Assembly (NCBI RefSeq): GCF_003591485.1 | Contig: NZ_QZCF01000002.1 | Coordinates: 372,001-436,000 of the forward strand | Length of the DNA: 64,000 bases | Source: Paenibacillus sp. 1011MAR3C5 | Lineage (GTDB): Bacteria; Bacillota; Bacilli; Paenibacillales; Paenibacillaceae | Direction of reading: 5' to 3' | Shown: piece after piece, positions 10,048 through 17,468 of the stretch | Numbering within the stretch: position 1 is the first letter of the stretch | Layout: every line of letters begins with the position of its first letter | Notes under the pieces: model-generated | What the model was told of the DNA's origin: nothing | What the model saw: the letters and a program-made list of their open reading frames with translations, nothing else | Databases searched by the model: none | Translations under genes and position numbers: made by a program

Positions 10048-10884
10048 ATGAATCAAGAACGCAGGCAAATCATTGTAAGGGAAATCGATCATTGGCGAAG
10101 GAGCAAGCTTCTTCCCGATCAATACTGCGATTTTCTGCTGAACCTGTATGCGGACCCCGACGAAGAACCGAAGGCGAAGCCTTCGACGCATGCAGTGGGG
10201 AAAGCCATCGCAGCCGTTCAGAAGGCGACTGGCAAGCAATGGTTGCTTACATTTGGTGGTTTTACCTTAATTTCCTTCGTTGTGCTTTATTTTAGCCGTT
10301 TTCATCCCGCAATGCAAATTGGCGTATTAATCGGTGCTGTAGCTGCTTTTCTATGGATAGGGAACCGATTCCGGGCGCGTCACGAAGCGGCTGGCTTGAC
10401 GCTGACGAGCATCGGCATGCTAACGTTGCTGGGAGGCGGCTTGCATATTCTTGATCTGCATGGTCTCACGCATTGGGGCTGGAAGATGGGAATCGTGTCG
10501 CTTAGCGCACTGTTTTGGATCATATATGGCATCAAAGCCCGGATTCACGGTCTGCATTTATGCGGCTGGCTGGCTGCGCTGCTTGTCTATGGCTGGCTGC
10601 TTTCTCAGTTCACGCAAGATCCGGTGTGGTACGAGGTTCAGCTCTATTGGCTGCCGCTTGCAATTCTCTTCGGCTGGAGCTGCTGGTTCTTCCACCGCTG
10701 GACGAAGCCGGTATCGGCCATATTGTTCGTGACATGCGCTCTGGCTTGGTTTATGCCTGAGCTGTATACGCTCGTTGTTGTACATAATTCAGCATGGCTG
10801 CAGGTGCAGCTTCTTATTAAAATCGCAATTGGCGGAGGTCTCCTCTTCGCTTTGCGCAAGCAATGGATGGTGTGGGTAGCATAA
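10048..10884 (+). CDS. Uncharacterised multi-pass membrane protein
   Basis: I do not recognise this 278-residue protein beyond its architecture. It has a charged cytosolic N-terminus (residues 1-65, with EIDHWRRSKLLPDQYCDFLLNLY), then about seven to eight hydrophobic segments of 18-22 residues to the C-terminus. The N-terminal helix pair resembles the cytosolic lead of DUF2157-type membrane proteins, but that is a weak impression. GAGAGGAAG precedes the ATG. It ends TAATG, sharing one base with the trmK start. In Bacillus this slot between sigA and trmK holds a cytochrome c gene. Confidence 0.75.
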   Translation: MNQERRQIIVREIDHWRRSKLLPDQYCDFLLNLYADPDEEPKAKPSTHAVGKAIAAVQKATGKQWLLTFGGFTLISFVVLYFSRFHPAMQIGVLIGAVAAFLWIGNRFRARHEAAGLTLTSIGMLTLLGGGLHILDLHGLTHWGWKMGIVSLSALFWIIYGIKARIHGLHLCGWLAALLVYGWLLSQFTQDPVWYEVQLYWLPLAILFGWSCWFFHRWTKPVSAILFVTCALAWFMPELYTLVVVHNSAWLQVQLLIKIAIGGGLLFALRKQWMVWVA

Positions 10885-11657
10885 TGATTAAATTATCAAA
10901 TCGTCTGCAGCGAATTGCAGACTATATTACGCCAGGCAATCGGGTTGCGGATATTGGTTCGGATCACGCTCTTCTTCCGATTTATTTGCTCCAGAGCGGG
11001 AAAGTTCCGTCAGCAATTGCGGGTGAGCTTAACGAAGGACCGTATCAAGCTGCTAGAAAAGGAGCGGCCGATGCAGGCTTGCAGCAGCGCCTTGAGGTTC
11101 GCAAGGGAGATGGCCTGTCCGTGCTGAACGGCGGTGAAGCCGACAGTGTCACGATCGCAGGCATGGGCGGCAGCTTAATGAGCATGATATTGGAAGCCGG
11201 CGATCAAGCAGGTAAACTGCAGGGCGTAACAGAGCTGGTGCTGCAGCCGAACGTCGGAGAAGACGAGGTGCGGCTATGGCTGCTTGGGAAAGGCTGGGAA
11301 CTGCGCGAAGAGTCGATATTGGAGGAAGACGGTAAGATCTACGAGGTACTGCATGCCAGACGTGCGGAGTATGCCGCCGCATCCAACGAAAAACTTTACG
11401 ACGGTTCTTTTTTGCCGCTGGAGTGGGACAAAAGCGATCTGAAGGGACTTCTGGTGCGAATGGGTCCTCATTTGCTTCGCAAGCCAACTGCCGTCCTGAT
11501 TGAGAAGTGGCGGCTTGAGATCGAAAAGCTGGAGCGCATATGCGGACAGTTGAGCGGTTCGGAGCTTCCGGAATCCGCTTTGAAGAAAACACAATTCGAG
11601 CGAGATATTAGACGGATTGAGGAGGTGCTGGGGTGCTTGCAAACGGAGCTACAATAG
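10884..11657 (+). CDS. trmK: tRNA (adenine(22)-N1)-methyltransferase TrmK
   Basis: TrmK methylates N1 of A22 in tRNA D-loops using S-adenosylmethionine. The Rossmann-type motif I reads VADIGSDHALLPI (about residues 21-33), and motif IV-like IAGMGGSLM is present. A coiled C-terminal domain follows from about residue 180. I chose ATG 10884 (257 residues, MIKLSNRLQRIADYI) because it couples to the upstream stop (TAATG) and matches the family start. ATG 10863 would add seven residues inside the previous gene. The 3' end overlaps the next gene by 25 bp. Confidence 0.92.
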   Translation: MIKLSNRLQRIADYITPGNRVADIGSDHALLPIYLLQSGKVPSAIAGELNEGPYQAARKGAADAGLQQRLEVRKGDGLSVLNGGEADSVTIAGMGGSLMSMILEAGDQAGKLQGVTELVLQPNVGEDEVRLWLLGKGWELREESILEEDGKIYEVLHARRAEYAAASNEKLYDGSFLPLEWDKSDLKGLLVRMGPHLLRKPTAVLIEKWRLEIEKLERICGQLSGSELPESALKKTQFERDIRRIEEVLGCLQTELQ

Positions 11658-12754
11658 TACAGTATATGGAGCAGCTGGCTCCCAAGCATTACGCGGTTGA
11701 GAATGACAAGATCGGCTTGCAACTAGGTACGCTGAACAAGCCGGTTAACAAAGTGCTTGTTGCGCTTGATGTGACGGATGAAGTGGTCGAGGAGGCTATT
11801 GCCGAAGGCGCTAATCTCATTATTGCGCATCATGCCATCATCTATCGTCCGCTCGCGAAGCTGGATACATCCACGCCGGCAGGCAAGCTATACGAGAAGC
11901 TGATCAAGAATGATATTGCCGTGTATATTTCCCATACGAATCTGGATGTAGCAGACGGAGGCGTGAACGACTGGCTGGCAGATCAGATCGGCATTCAGTC
12001 CGAAGGCCGCACCTGCTTGGAGGAAATTCATACGGATAAGCTTTACAAGCTGGTTGTGTTTGTGCCTGAGAGCCATCATGAGGCTGTACTGGAGGCGATC
12101 TGGCGTACCGGAGCAGGAGAGATCGGCAATTACGGCTGTTGCAGCTTTAACATCAAAGGAACCGGAACATTCACGCCGGGTGAGGGCACGAAGCCGTTCA
12201 TCGGAAGAGAAGGCAAGCTGGAGCGGGTGGCTGAAGTGCGTATCGAAGTCATTGTTCCGTACAGCATTCATCGCAAGACGGTAAGCGCTATGCTGAAGGC
12301 ACATCCCTATGAGGAAGTAGCCTATGATCTGTATCCGGTTGATTTGAAGGGCAGATCATTCGGACTAGGCCGTGCGGGCAAGCTGGAAGAGCCTGCGACG
12401 CTTGGCGAGCTGGCACAGCGGCTGAAAGCAGCCTTCGACGTTCCGATGCTTCGCATCGTCGGCCCAGCAGACCAGCCCATCCGCAAGGCAGCCGTGCTTG
12501 GCGGATCGGGAGCGCGTTATGTCCGGCACGCCATATTCTCGGGAGCGGATGTGCTCGTAACAGGCGATATTGATTATCATACGGCGCATGACGCTTTAGC
12601 AGCAGGCATGACCATTATCGACGCCGGCCACAATATTGAGAAGGTTATGAAGGGAAAAGTGGCGGAATGGCTAAACGCCAAGCTGAAGGAAAGCAAATCA
12701 AATACGGTGGCCGTAGCGTCCAAGCTTGCGACCGAGCCCTTCACCTTTGTATGA
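11633..12754 (+). CDS. yqfO: Nif3-like dinuclear metal centre protein (YqfO/GTP cyclohydrolase I type 2 family)
   Basis: This is a hexameric toroid-forming Nif3/YqfO family protein with a two-metal site of unsettled function. The 373-residue protein carries the long form with an inserted CutA/PII-like domain (about residues 125-230, starting KLYKLVVFVPESH). Metal ligands appear in IIAHHAIIYRPL, SHTNLDVADGGV and the C-terminal DIDYHTAHDALAAG and DAGHNIEK. The start is GTG, with GGAGG seven bases upstream inside trmK. The overlap with trmK suggests coupled translation. Confidence 0.93.
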   Translation: MLANGATIVQYMEQLAPKHYAVENDKIGLQLGTLNKPVNKVLVALDVTDEVVEEAIAEGANLIIAHHAIIYRPLAKLDTSTPAGKLYEKLIKNDIAVYISHTNLDVADGGVNDWLADQIGIQSEGRTCLEEIHTDKLYKLVVFVPESHHEAVLEAIWRTGAGEIGNYGCCSFNIKGTGTFTPGEGTKPFIGREGKLERVAEVRIEVIVPYSIHRKTVSAMLKAHPYEEVAYDLYPVDLKGRSFGLGRAGKLEEPATLGELAQRLKAAFDVPMLRIVGPADQPIRKAAVLGGSGARYVRHAIFSGADVLVTGDIDYHTAHDALAAGMTIIDAGHNIEKVMKGKVAEWLNAKLKESKSNTVAVASKLATEPFTFV

Positions 12755-12778
12755 CCTTGATCTGGCAATAAATCAGGG

Positions 12779-12807
12779 TTGAGCTTTCGCTTCAAACCTT
12801 GTATACT
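12779..12807 (+). promoter_or_regulatory. Sigma-A promoter of rnpB
   Basis: TTGAGC at 12779-12784 and TATACT at 12802-12807 are 17 bp apart. The predicted start falls at the P1 helix of the RNase P RNA. Confidence 0.75.
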
Positions 12808-12819
12808 AAATCGTGCATC

Positions 12820-13224
12820 GGAAAGTTTGACAGACAATCGCTGGCAGCTTGGCTGCGAGAGGAAAGTCCGGGCTCCACAGGGCAGGATGCTGGATAACGT
12901 CCAGTCAGCGCGAGCTGAAGGATAGTGCCACAGAAATGGACCGCCGATGGCTGCCGCAAGGCACGCACAGGCAAGGATGGAACCGTGGTGTAAGAGACCA
13001 CGAGGAGCGCAGGTGACTGCGTTCCTGGTAAACCCCATCTGGAGCAAGACCGAGAGGACGCGGCAGCTTTCGAGGCTGCAGCCTTAGCCCGAGGCGCGTC
13101 CGGGTTGGTTGCTGGAGCCATGCAGCAATGTATGGCCTAGATAGATGATTGTCGCTTCACAGTGGGAGGGTCGTTCCCGTTCATACCACTAGAAGTACAG
13201 AACCCGGCTTACGTCAAACTTTCC
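12820..13224 (+). ncRNA. rnpB: RNase P RNA, A-type (ancestral) architecture
   Basis: This is the catalytic RNA that removes 5' leaders from pre-tRNAs. The ends pair as P1 (GGAAAGTTTGAC with GTCAAACTTTCC). The 5' P4 strand AGAGGAAAGTCCGGGCTCC and the 3' block ACAGAACCCGGCTTA are canonical. Internal blocks GGGCAGGATGCTGGATAACG, CCGCCGATGGC, CCTGGTAAACCCCATCTGGAGCAAG and GGAGCCATGCAGCAATGTATGG follow the A-type (E. coli-like) RNA and not the B-type of Bacillus subtilis. A hairpin before the 3' P4 strand (about 13158-13192) fits P19. The length is about 405 nt. Confidence 0.95.
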
Positions 13225-13254
13225 GCACGGAATTCTACCATTCATAACATGTAT

Positions 13255-13289
13255 AAGAGGCCGCCTGTCGATGGACAGACGGCCTCTTT
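13255..13289. terminator. Bidirectional terminator between rnpB and the S8 protease gene
   Basis: AAGAGGCCG and CTGTC pair with GACAG and CGGCCTCTT around a short GATG loop. A/T runs on both sides let it serve the converging rnpB and minus-strand protease transcripts. Confidence 0.85.
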
Positions 13290-13308
13290 GCGTGTGCTGC
13301 TTTAACTA

Positions 13309-15159
13309 CTACTTCAGAATGGAGTCAAGGCGGCGCTTTACTTGCTTAGGATAGGTTTGCAGCGTTCCGCCATAGCTGGTTGCGGCATCCAGTGCCTTCA
13401 CAATATCGATCTCGCCATATCCGAAGTAGACGTCCTTACCGCTGGTTCCGAGATCTCGGGCCGAACTTCGCATAATTTCCATCACTTCTACATTGGAGAG
13501 TGACGGATTGGCGGAGCGGATTAAGCCTGCGAGCGCAGCAACATGCGGGCTGGCCATGGATGTGCCGGACAAGGCGGCGTATTGGCTGCCGGGATATGTG
13601 CTTGCGATGCTGTCGCCTGGCGCCGCAACGTCGATATAATCGCCATAATTGGAGAAGGATGCCTTCTCTTTGTTATTGTTGGTCGCACCTACTGCGAACA
13701 CTTCCGGATAAGCTGCCGGATAACCAGGACGCTCGGTATTATCGTTGCCGCTTGCCGCGATCAGAACGACATCCTGTTCATAGGCGTATTTGATCGCGTC
13801 ATGCAGGAAGTCGGCTTGGGCATAGTTTCCAAGGCTCATATTGATTACTTTTGCGCCATTGTCAACCGCCCAGATGATGCCTTGGGCAACCGAATAGGTC
13901 GAGCCCGCGCCGCTGCTGTCCAGCACCTTGACCGGCATGATCTTGTTATACCAGGAGATGCCGGCTACGCCTTCGCCATTATTGACGGATGCACCGATAA
14001 TGCCGGCTACATGAGTGCCGTGGCCAACGTCATCATCCGGCGCACTGTTTTGATTGACGATATTTTTACCGCTTAGCAGCTTGCCCTGCAGATCGGGATG
14101 ACTGCTCTGCACCCCCGTGTCGAGGACGGCAATAATGACGCCTTCGTCGCCCTTGGAAACATTCCAGCCTTTCTCCGTCTCAATGGAAGGCAAATTCCAT
14201 TGATACTTGGAGTACAGCGCATCGTTCGGAATGATCGGATCCGCTGTCTCTCCTGCTGCTTCATTTGTCAAATACAGATAGTGAGGCTCCGTGTAGCGCG
14301 GATTCCATTTCTGCTTGAAGTACTGCATAAGCGCCTTGGTCTCCAGCGATTTGGATCGGAATACGAATGTATCGCCGATTTGCTGCATGGATTCAACTTT
14401 TATGTCTTTGCGAATACGGTTCATATCCTTTTCGGTCAAGTCGCGGTTGAAATGCACGACGACATCGCGGATATGATAATGGCTCGCATTGCCGTTATCC
14501 TCGCCTGTACGTACGGTTGTATCGATAGTCGAGTTGGGCTTCACGGATTCGATGCGGTAGTTGCCTTCTGACGGATAGGGTATTAACCGTAAATTCCTTT
14601 TCTGATGCATTTCCACCTGCTTAATAATGTCCTGCTTGACGATGCCCACTACGCCGGTTCCCGGGTGCTGCTCATCAGGTACACCAAGCACGATATACCG
14701 GCTTCCGTCTTTGCCTTCGAACGGCGGCGATTCATAGGCTGCGCCTTTCGCAACGTGGGAGGCCGCTTCTTGTGTGTAGGAATGAGACTCGTTGCTTTTG
14801 GTTTTAGGCATTTGTCCCTTGTGATGCGACGTCCCCTTCGAAATCCAATCCAGATATCCGATATGGGAATGCTCCCTCAACAAGCTATCCATAGCTTGAA
14901 GTGCCTTCGCTTCGGATTCGCCGCCGGCATTTATAATATTGCGGAAGTCCTTAGTGGTCTCCGTTGCAACAAGCAAAGCTGTTGCGTCCATGTCGTTTTG
15001 CAAGGCGGCCAGCTTGTGCTTCTGCTCATGATGAACGGAAAGCGGGGCAGGCTGGGACGGCTCCTCCTGCTTTTTCGGAGGGGCATAGAACGGCGTAGCG
15101 GGAATAAGCAGCGCCGCTAACGCTATGAGAGTAAAGGCGGCTATCCAAGTTTTTCGCAT
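13309..15159 (-). CDS. Secreted S8 family (subtilisin-like) serine protease
   Basis: This is an exported subtilase of 616 residues. ATG 15159 is preferred over the ATG ten codons earlier because GGAGG sits seven bases upstream. It has a signal peptide (residues 1-22, hydrophobic TWIAAFTLIALAALLIP) and a long N-terminal region of about 320 residues. The catalytic domain has Asp347 (VLDTGV), His380 (GHGTHV) and Ser534 (GTSMASPHV), with oxyanion Asn in AASGNDN. The N-terminal region contains a piece (GSRYIVLGVP, then GVVGIVKQDI) reminiscent of Cache-type extracellular sensors. The substrate is unknown. Confidence 0.92.
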   Translation of the reverse strand: MRKTWIAAFTLIALAALLIPATPFYAPPKKQEEPSQPAPLSVHHEQKHKLAALQNDMDATALLVATETTKDFRNIINAGGESEAKALQAMDSLLREHSHIGYLDWISKGTSHHKGQMPKTKSNESHSYTQEAASHVAKGAAYESPPFEGKDGSRYIVLGVPDEQHPGTGVVGIVKQDIIKQVEMHQKRNLRLIPYPSEGNYRIESVKPNSTIDTTVRTGEDNGNASHYHIRDVVVHFNRDLTEKDMNRIRKDIKVESMQQIGDTFVFRSKSLETKALMQYFKQKWNPRYTEPHYLYLTNEAAGETADPIIPNDALYSKYQWNLPSIETEKGWNVSKGDEGVIIAVLDTGVQSSHPDLQGKLLSGKNIVNQNSAPDDDVGHGTHVAGIIGASVNNGEGVAGISWYNKIMPVKVLDSSGAGSTYSVAQGIIWAVDNGAKVINMSLGNYAQADFLHDAIKYAYEQDVVLIAASGNDNTERPGYPAAYPEVFAVGATNNNKEKASFSNYGDYIDVAAPGDSIASTYPGSQYAALSGTSMASPHVAALAGLIRSANPSLSNVEVMEIMRSSARDLGTSGKDVYFGYGEIDIVKALDAATSYGGTLQTYPKQVKRRLDSILK

Positions 15160-15344
15160 GCTGCATCCTCCATATTCCAATGTGTTCAAATTGGTTCAAG
15201 ACATCACTGTCTTAGAGTCCGAATGAAGAGACCAAATTATGCGGCCATTTCATGAAACGCCAGTACCGTTTCCATGGAATTTGTGGTACGATGTGTGTTG
15301 ATATAGTTTTTTTTGTTTGGAATTAGGAAAGGGGATCTACCACC

Positions 15345-15845
15345 ATGCCATCGACAAATGTTAAAGCGCTAGCTGAATCTACACGCGAAAAATTAAAAGG
15401 AGCGGTTGCGCAGCTGGAACCGTTCCTCAATGACCACTCCCTACCCCAGCTGACAGGCGAAGAAGGCGGAGAAGATGCCACGATCTTCTATAAAGGATTG
15501 CTTGCCGACCTTCGTCATCTGCTCGTATATTCTGAAGTTTCGGTAGAAAAACTGGGTGTTCTGCTCAGAAGACCTAATTTCGATATGGAATTTGGCGAGC
15601 GCGCGCTGTATGAAGCGTACCACCAATGTGTCAATGCATTCTTCTATCCGAAAAATGAATGTTATTCCGAAGACGGCCGCTACGCCTACACAGGACAAGA
15701 CGCCATCCGCTTTAGATTCAAGCCGGTACGTGAAGCGCGCAACGTTGTACTCGGCGTATCGAAGGTGTTCGAGGAGCTCCGTGACGATCTGGCGTATTAT
15801 GAAAGCGACTATATGACGCAGCGCCGTATGCAAGGCTCAAAATAA
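15345..15845 (+). CDS. ypuI: YpuI family protein (DUF3907)
   Basis: This is a 166-residue soluble protein of the YpuI/DUF3907 family, conserved in Bacillales and of unknown function. Recognisable blocks are the YHQCVNAFFYPKNECYSEDGR and FRFKPVREAR segments. It is preceded by AAAGGGGATC and an AT-rich upstream stretch. It reads away from the protease gene, so the 185-bp divergent spacer (15160-15344) must contain both promoters. Nothing in the sequence indicates a catalytic activity. Confidence 0.85.
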   Translation: MPSTNVKALAESTREKLKGAVAQLEPFLNDHSLPQLTGEEGGEDATIFYKGLLADLRHLLVYSEVSVEKLGVLLRRPNFDMEFGERALYEAYHQCVNAFFYPKNECYSEDGRYAYTGQDAIRFRFKPVREARNVVLGVSKVFEELRDDLAYYESDYMTQRRMQGSK

Positions 15846-15899
15846 GGCAGAATGAATCACTTCCGCGCGAGGAACAATGTGTAGCGGAGGTGATTTTTT

Positions 15900-16112
15900 A
15901 TGCCGAAGGGCGTATCTTGCAGCGTTGCCAATTGCAGCTTCTGGGAAGAAGGCAATAACTGTGGCGCAAAGGAAATTATGATCGATATCGACCAGCATGC
16001 CAAAGGCTCGTTCCAAGAGGAATTTGCCGGTGATGAATTGGGTCTGTTCCATCAAGACCAAGCGACGGAATCCGCTGCTACGTGCTGCCACACCTTTAAG
16101 CCGAAGGAGTGA
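15900..16112 (+). CDS. DUF1540 domain small cysteine-rich protein
   Basis: This 70-residue protein has the DUF1540 pattern: CSVANCSFWEEGNNCGAKEI near the N-terminus and AATCCHTFKPKE at the C-terminus. The five cysteines and one histidine suggest a metal-binding knuckle, and family members occur in spore formers. Function is unknown. GGAGGTG at about 15886 precedes the ATG. Its stop overlaps the ribosome site of the next gene (AAGGAG at 16104-16109), so the two are probably co-translated. Confidence 0.85.
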   Translation: MPKGVSCSVANCSFWEEGNNCGAKEIMIDIDQHAKGSFQEEFAGDELGLFHQDQATESAATCCHTFKPKE

Positions 16113-16117
16113 TCGGG

Positions 16118-16543
16118 ATGGATCGGAACAGAGACAATGAAGTGGAATATCGCAGGTCTTCCGAAAAGGAAACGGAAGCAAATTTCGCGCCAACCAACAG
16201 CGGGCATCCTAATCAGATGGCAAATGTCAATGAAGAGATGGGCGCCGATTTTGCTTATGGCATGCCGGTGGCGCATACCGAGCGAATTGCCAGCCGTCGT
16301 GAACGGGATGGCGAGGAAGCCGTAACGGAGTCGAATGGTTATGCGCTTGGCTGGGTATCGCTTGTATTCGCTATTGCATCGTGGTTCATCTGGCCGGTGC
16401 TTATGGGTGTGACGTCAGCCGTGCTTGGTTTTATCGCGTATCGTCGAGGAGCAAAAGCGCTTGGCGCTTGGTCCATGACGCTGGGTCTAATTGCAGTCGT
16501 GCTTAATTTGGTCATCGTTCCCTTTTATTATGCTTTAACATAA
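16118..16543 (+). CDS. Small DUF4190-like membrane protein
   Basis: This 141-residue protein has a hydrophilic N-terminal half (residues 1-75) followed by two hydrophobic segments (about 78-108 and 115-138) separated by a basic loop (YRRGAKALGAWS). That layout and the GxxSxVFAIASWF and LGFIAYRRGAKALG motifs match DUF4190-type small membrane proteins of unknown role. ATG 16118 is chosen because AAGGAG lies eight bases upstream; the GTG at 16109 is part of that site. A terminator follows. Confidence 0.75.
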   Translation: MDRNRDNEVEYRRSSEKETEANFAPTNSGHPNQMANVNEEMGADFAYGMPVAHTERIASRRERDGEEAVTESNGYALGWVSLVFAIASWFIWPVLMGVTSAVLGFIAYRRGAKALGAWSMTLGLIAVVLNLVIVPFYYALT

Positions 16544-16562
16544 CCGACATAAAGAAGTTGCA

Positions 16563-16595
16563 AGGCTCCTCCGGTATCGGGGGGGCCTATCTTTT
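16563..16595 (+). terminator. Rho-independent terminator
   Basis: AGGCTCCTCCG pairs with CGGGGGGGCCT (two G-T pairs) across GTAT, followed by ATCTTTT. It separates the DUF1540/DUF4190-like pair from the ABC ATPase gene. Confidence 0.7.
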
Positions 16596-16676
16596 ACGTC
16601 AGCTGGTAATCCGTGTATGATATTGATAGAATAGATATCCATGATTGCGATAGAAAGAAAAGCGGGAGGGGAAACG

Positions 16677-17468
16677 ATGATTATCGATATATCCCATGTG
16701 ACGTGGGAACGCGGTGATGACACGATCCTGAATGATGTGAGCTGGCAAGTGGGAGAACGAGAGCATTGTTGTTTGCTTGGACTGAACGGTTCGGGAAAAA
16801 CGACACTTCTAAATATGATAAATGGTTACATATGGCCGACTAGCGGAAAAATCAGCGTCATGGGTCATACCTTCGGCGAATATGACCTCCGCGTGCTGCG
16901 CAAAAGCATAGGCTGGGTGAGCACTTCGCTTCAACAGAAGCTGTACGGGAGCCAAACAGCCCTAGAAATTGTGCTTAGCGGCAAATTCTCCACCATCGGC
17001 GTATACGATAAGCTGGAGGAAGAGGATATGGAACGCGCACGCTCGCTTATGGATTCATTAGGCTGCTCGTCCTTCACGTCGCGTACGTATGACACGTTGT
17101 CACAAGGCGAACGACAGCGGATACTTATTGCCAGAGCGCTGATGAATTCACCGAAGCTGCTTATTCTGGACGAACCATGCACAGGACTAGATATATTCGC
17201 AAGAGAAAGCCTGCTTTCCATGATTGATGCGATCGCGAAGCAAGAGAATGCACCAACGCTTATCTATGTTACCCATCATGTGGAAGAGATTTTGCCGTGC
17301 TTTACCAAGACGCTGCTGCTGAAAAAAGGCCAAGTCTATGCTTCGGACACAACGGAAAACCTGATGACCTCGGAGCGGATGGGAACGTTCTTCGACGTAC
17401 CGGTTCATATCGAGAATCAGTATGGGCGATATTGGCTGTCAGTAAAGGGGGACGCATGGAGCGTCTAA
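16677..17468 (+). CDS. ABC transporter ATP-binding protein (YlmA-like)
   Basis: This is a cytosolic ABC ATPase of 263 residues. Walker A is GLNGSGKTTL (about 37-46), the signature is LSQGERQRILIARALM (about 140-155) and Walker B is LLILDEPCTGLD (about 162-173), with the switch histidine in YVTHHVEE. ATG 16677 is preferred because GGGAGGGGAAA precedes it. No permease or binding-protein gene adjoins it; the next gene overlaps by 13 bp and is a membrane-anchored hydrolase. It could energise an unlinked permease or work without one; the substrate is unknown. Confidence 0.9.
   Translation: MIIDISHVTWERGDDTILNDVSWQVGEREHCCLLGLNGSGKTTLLNMINGYIWPTSGKISVMGHTFGEYDLRVLRKSIGWVSTSLQQKLYGSQTALEIVLSGKFSTIGVYDKLEEEDMERARSLMDSLGCSSFTSRTYDTLSQGERQRILIARALMNSPKLLILDEPCTGLDIFARESLLSMIDAIAKQENAPTLIYVTHHVEEILPCFTKTLLLKKGQVYASDTTENLMTSERMGTFFDVPVHIENQYGRYWLSVKGDAWSV

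Noticed and set aside
15198..15213. AAGACA-TCAC-TGTCTT palindrome in the protease/ypuI spacer as an operator
   Set aside because: It is a perfect six-base inverted repeat, but no matching regulator or second copy was seen, so it is not listed as a feature.
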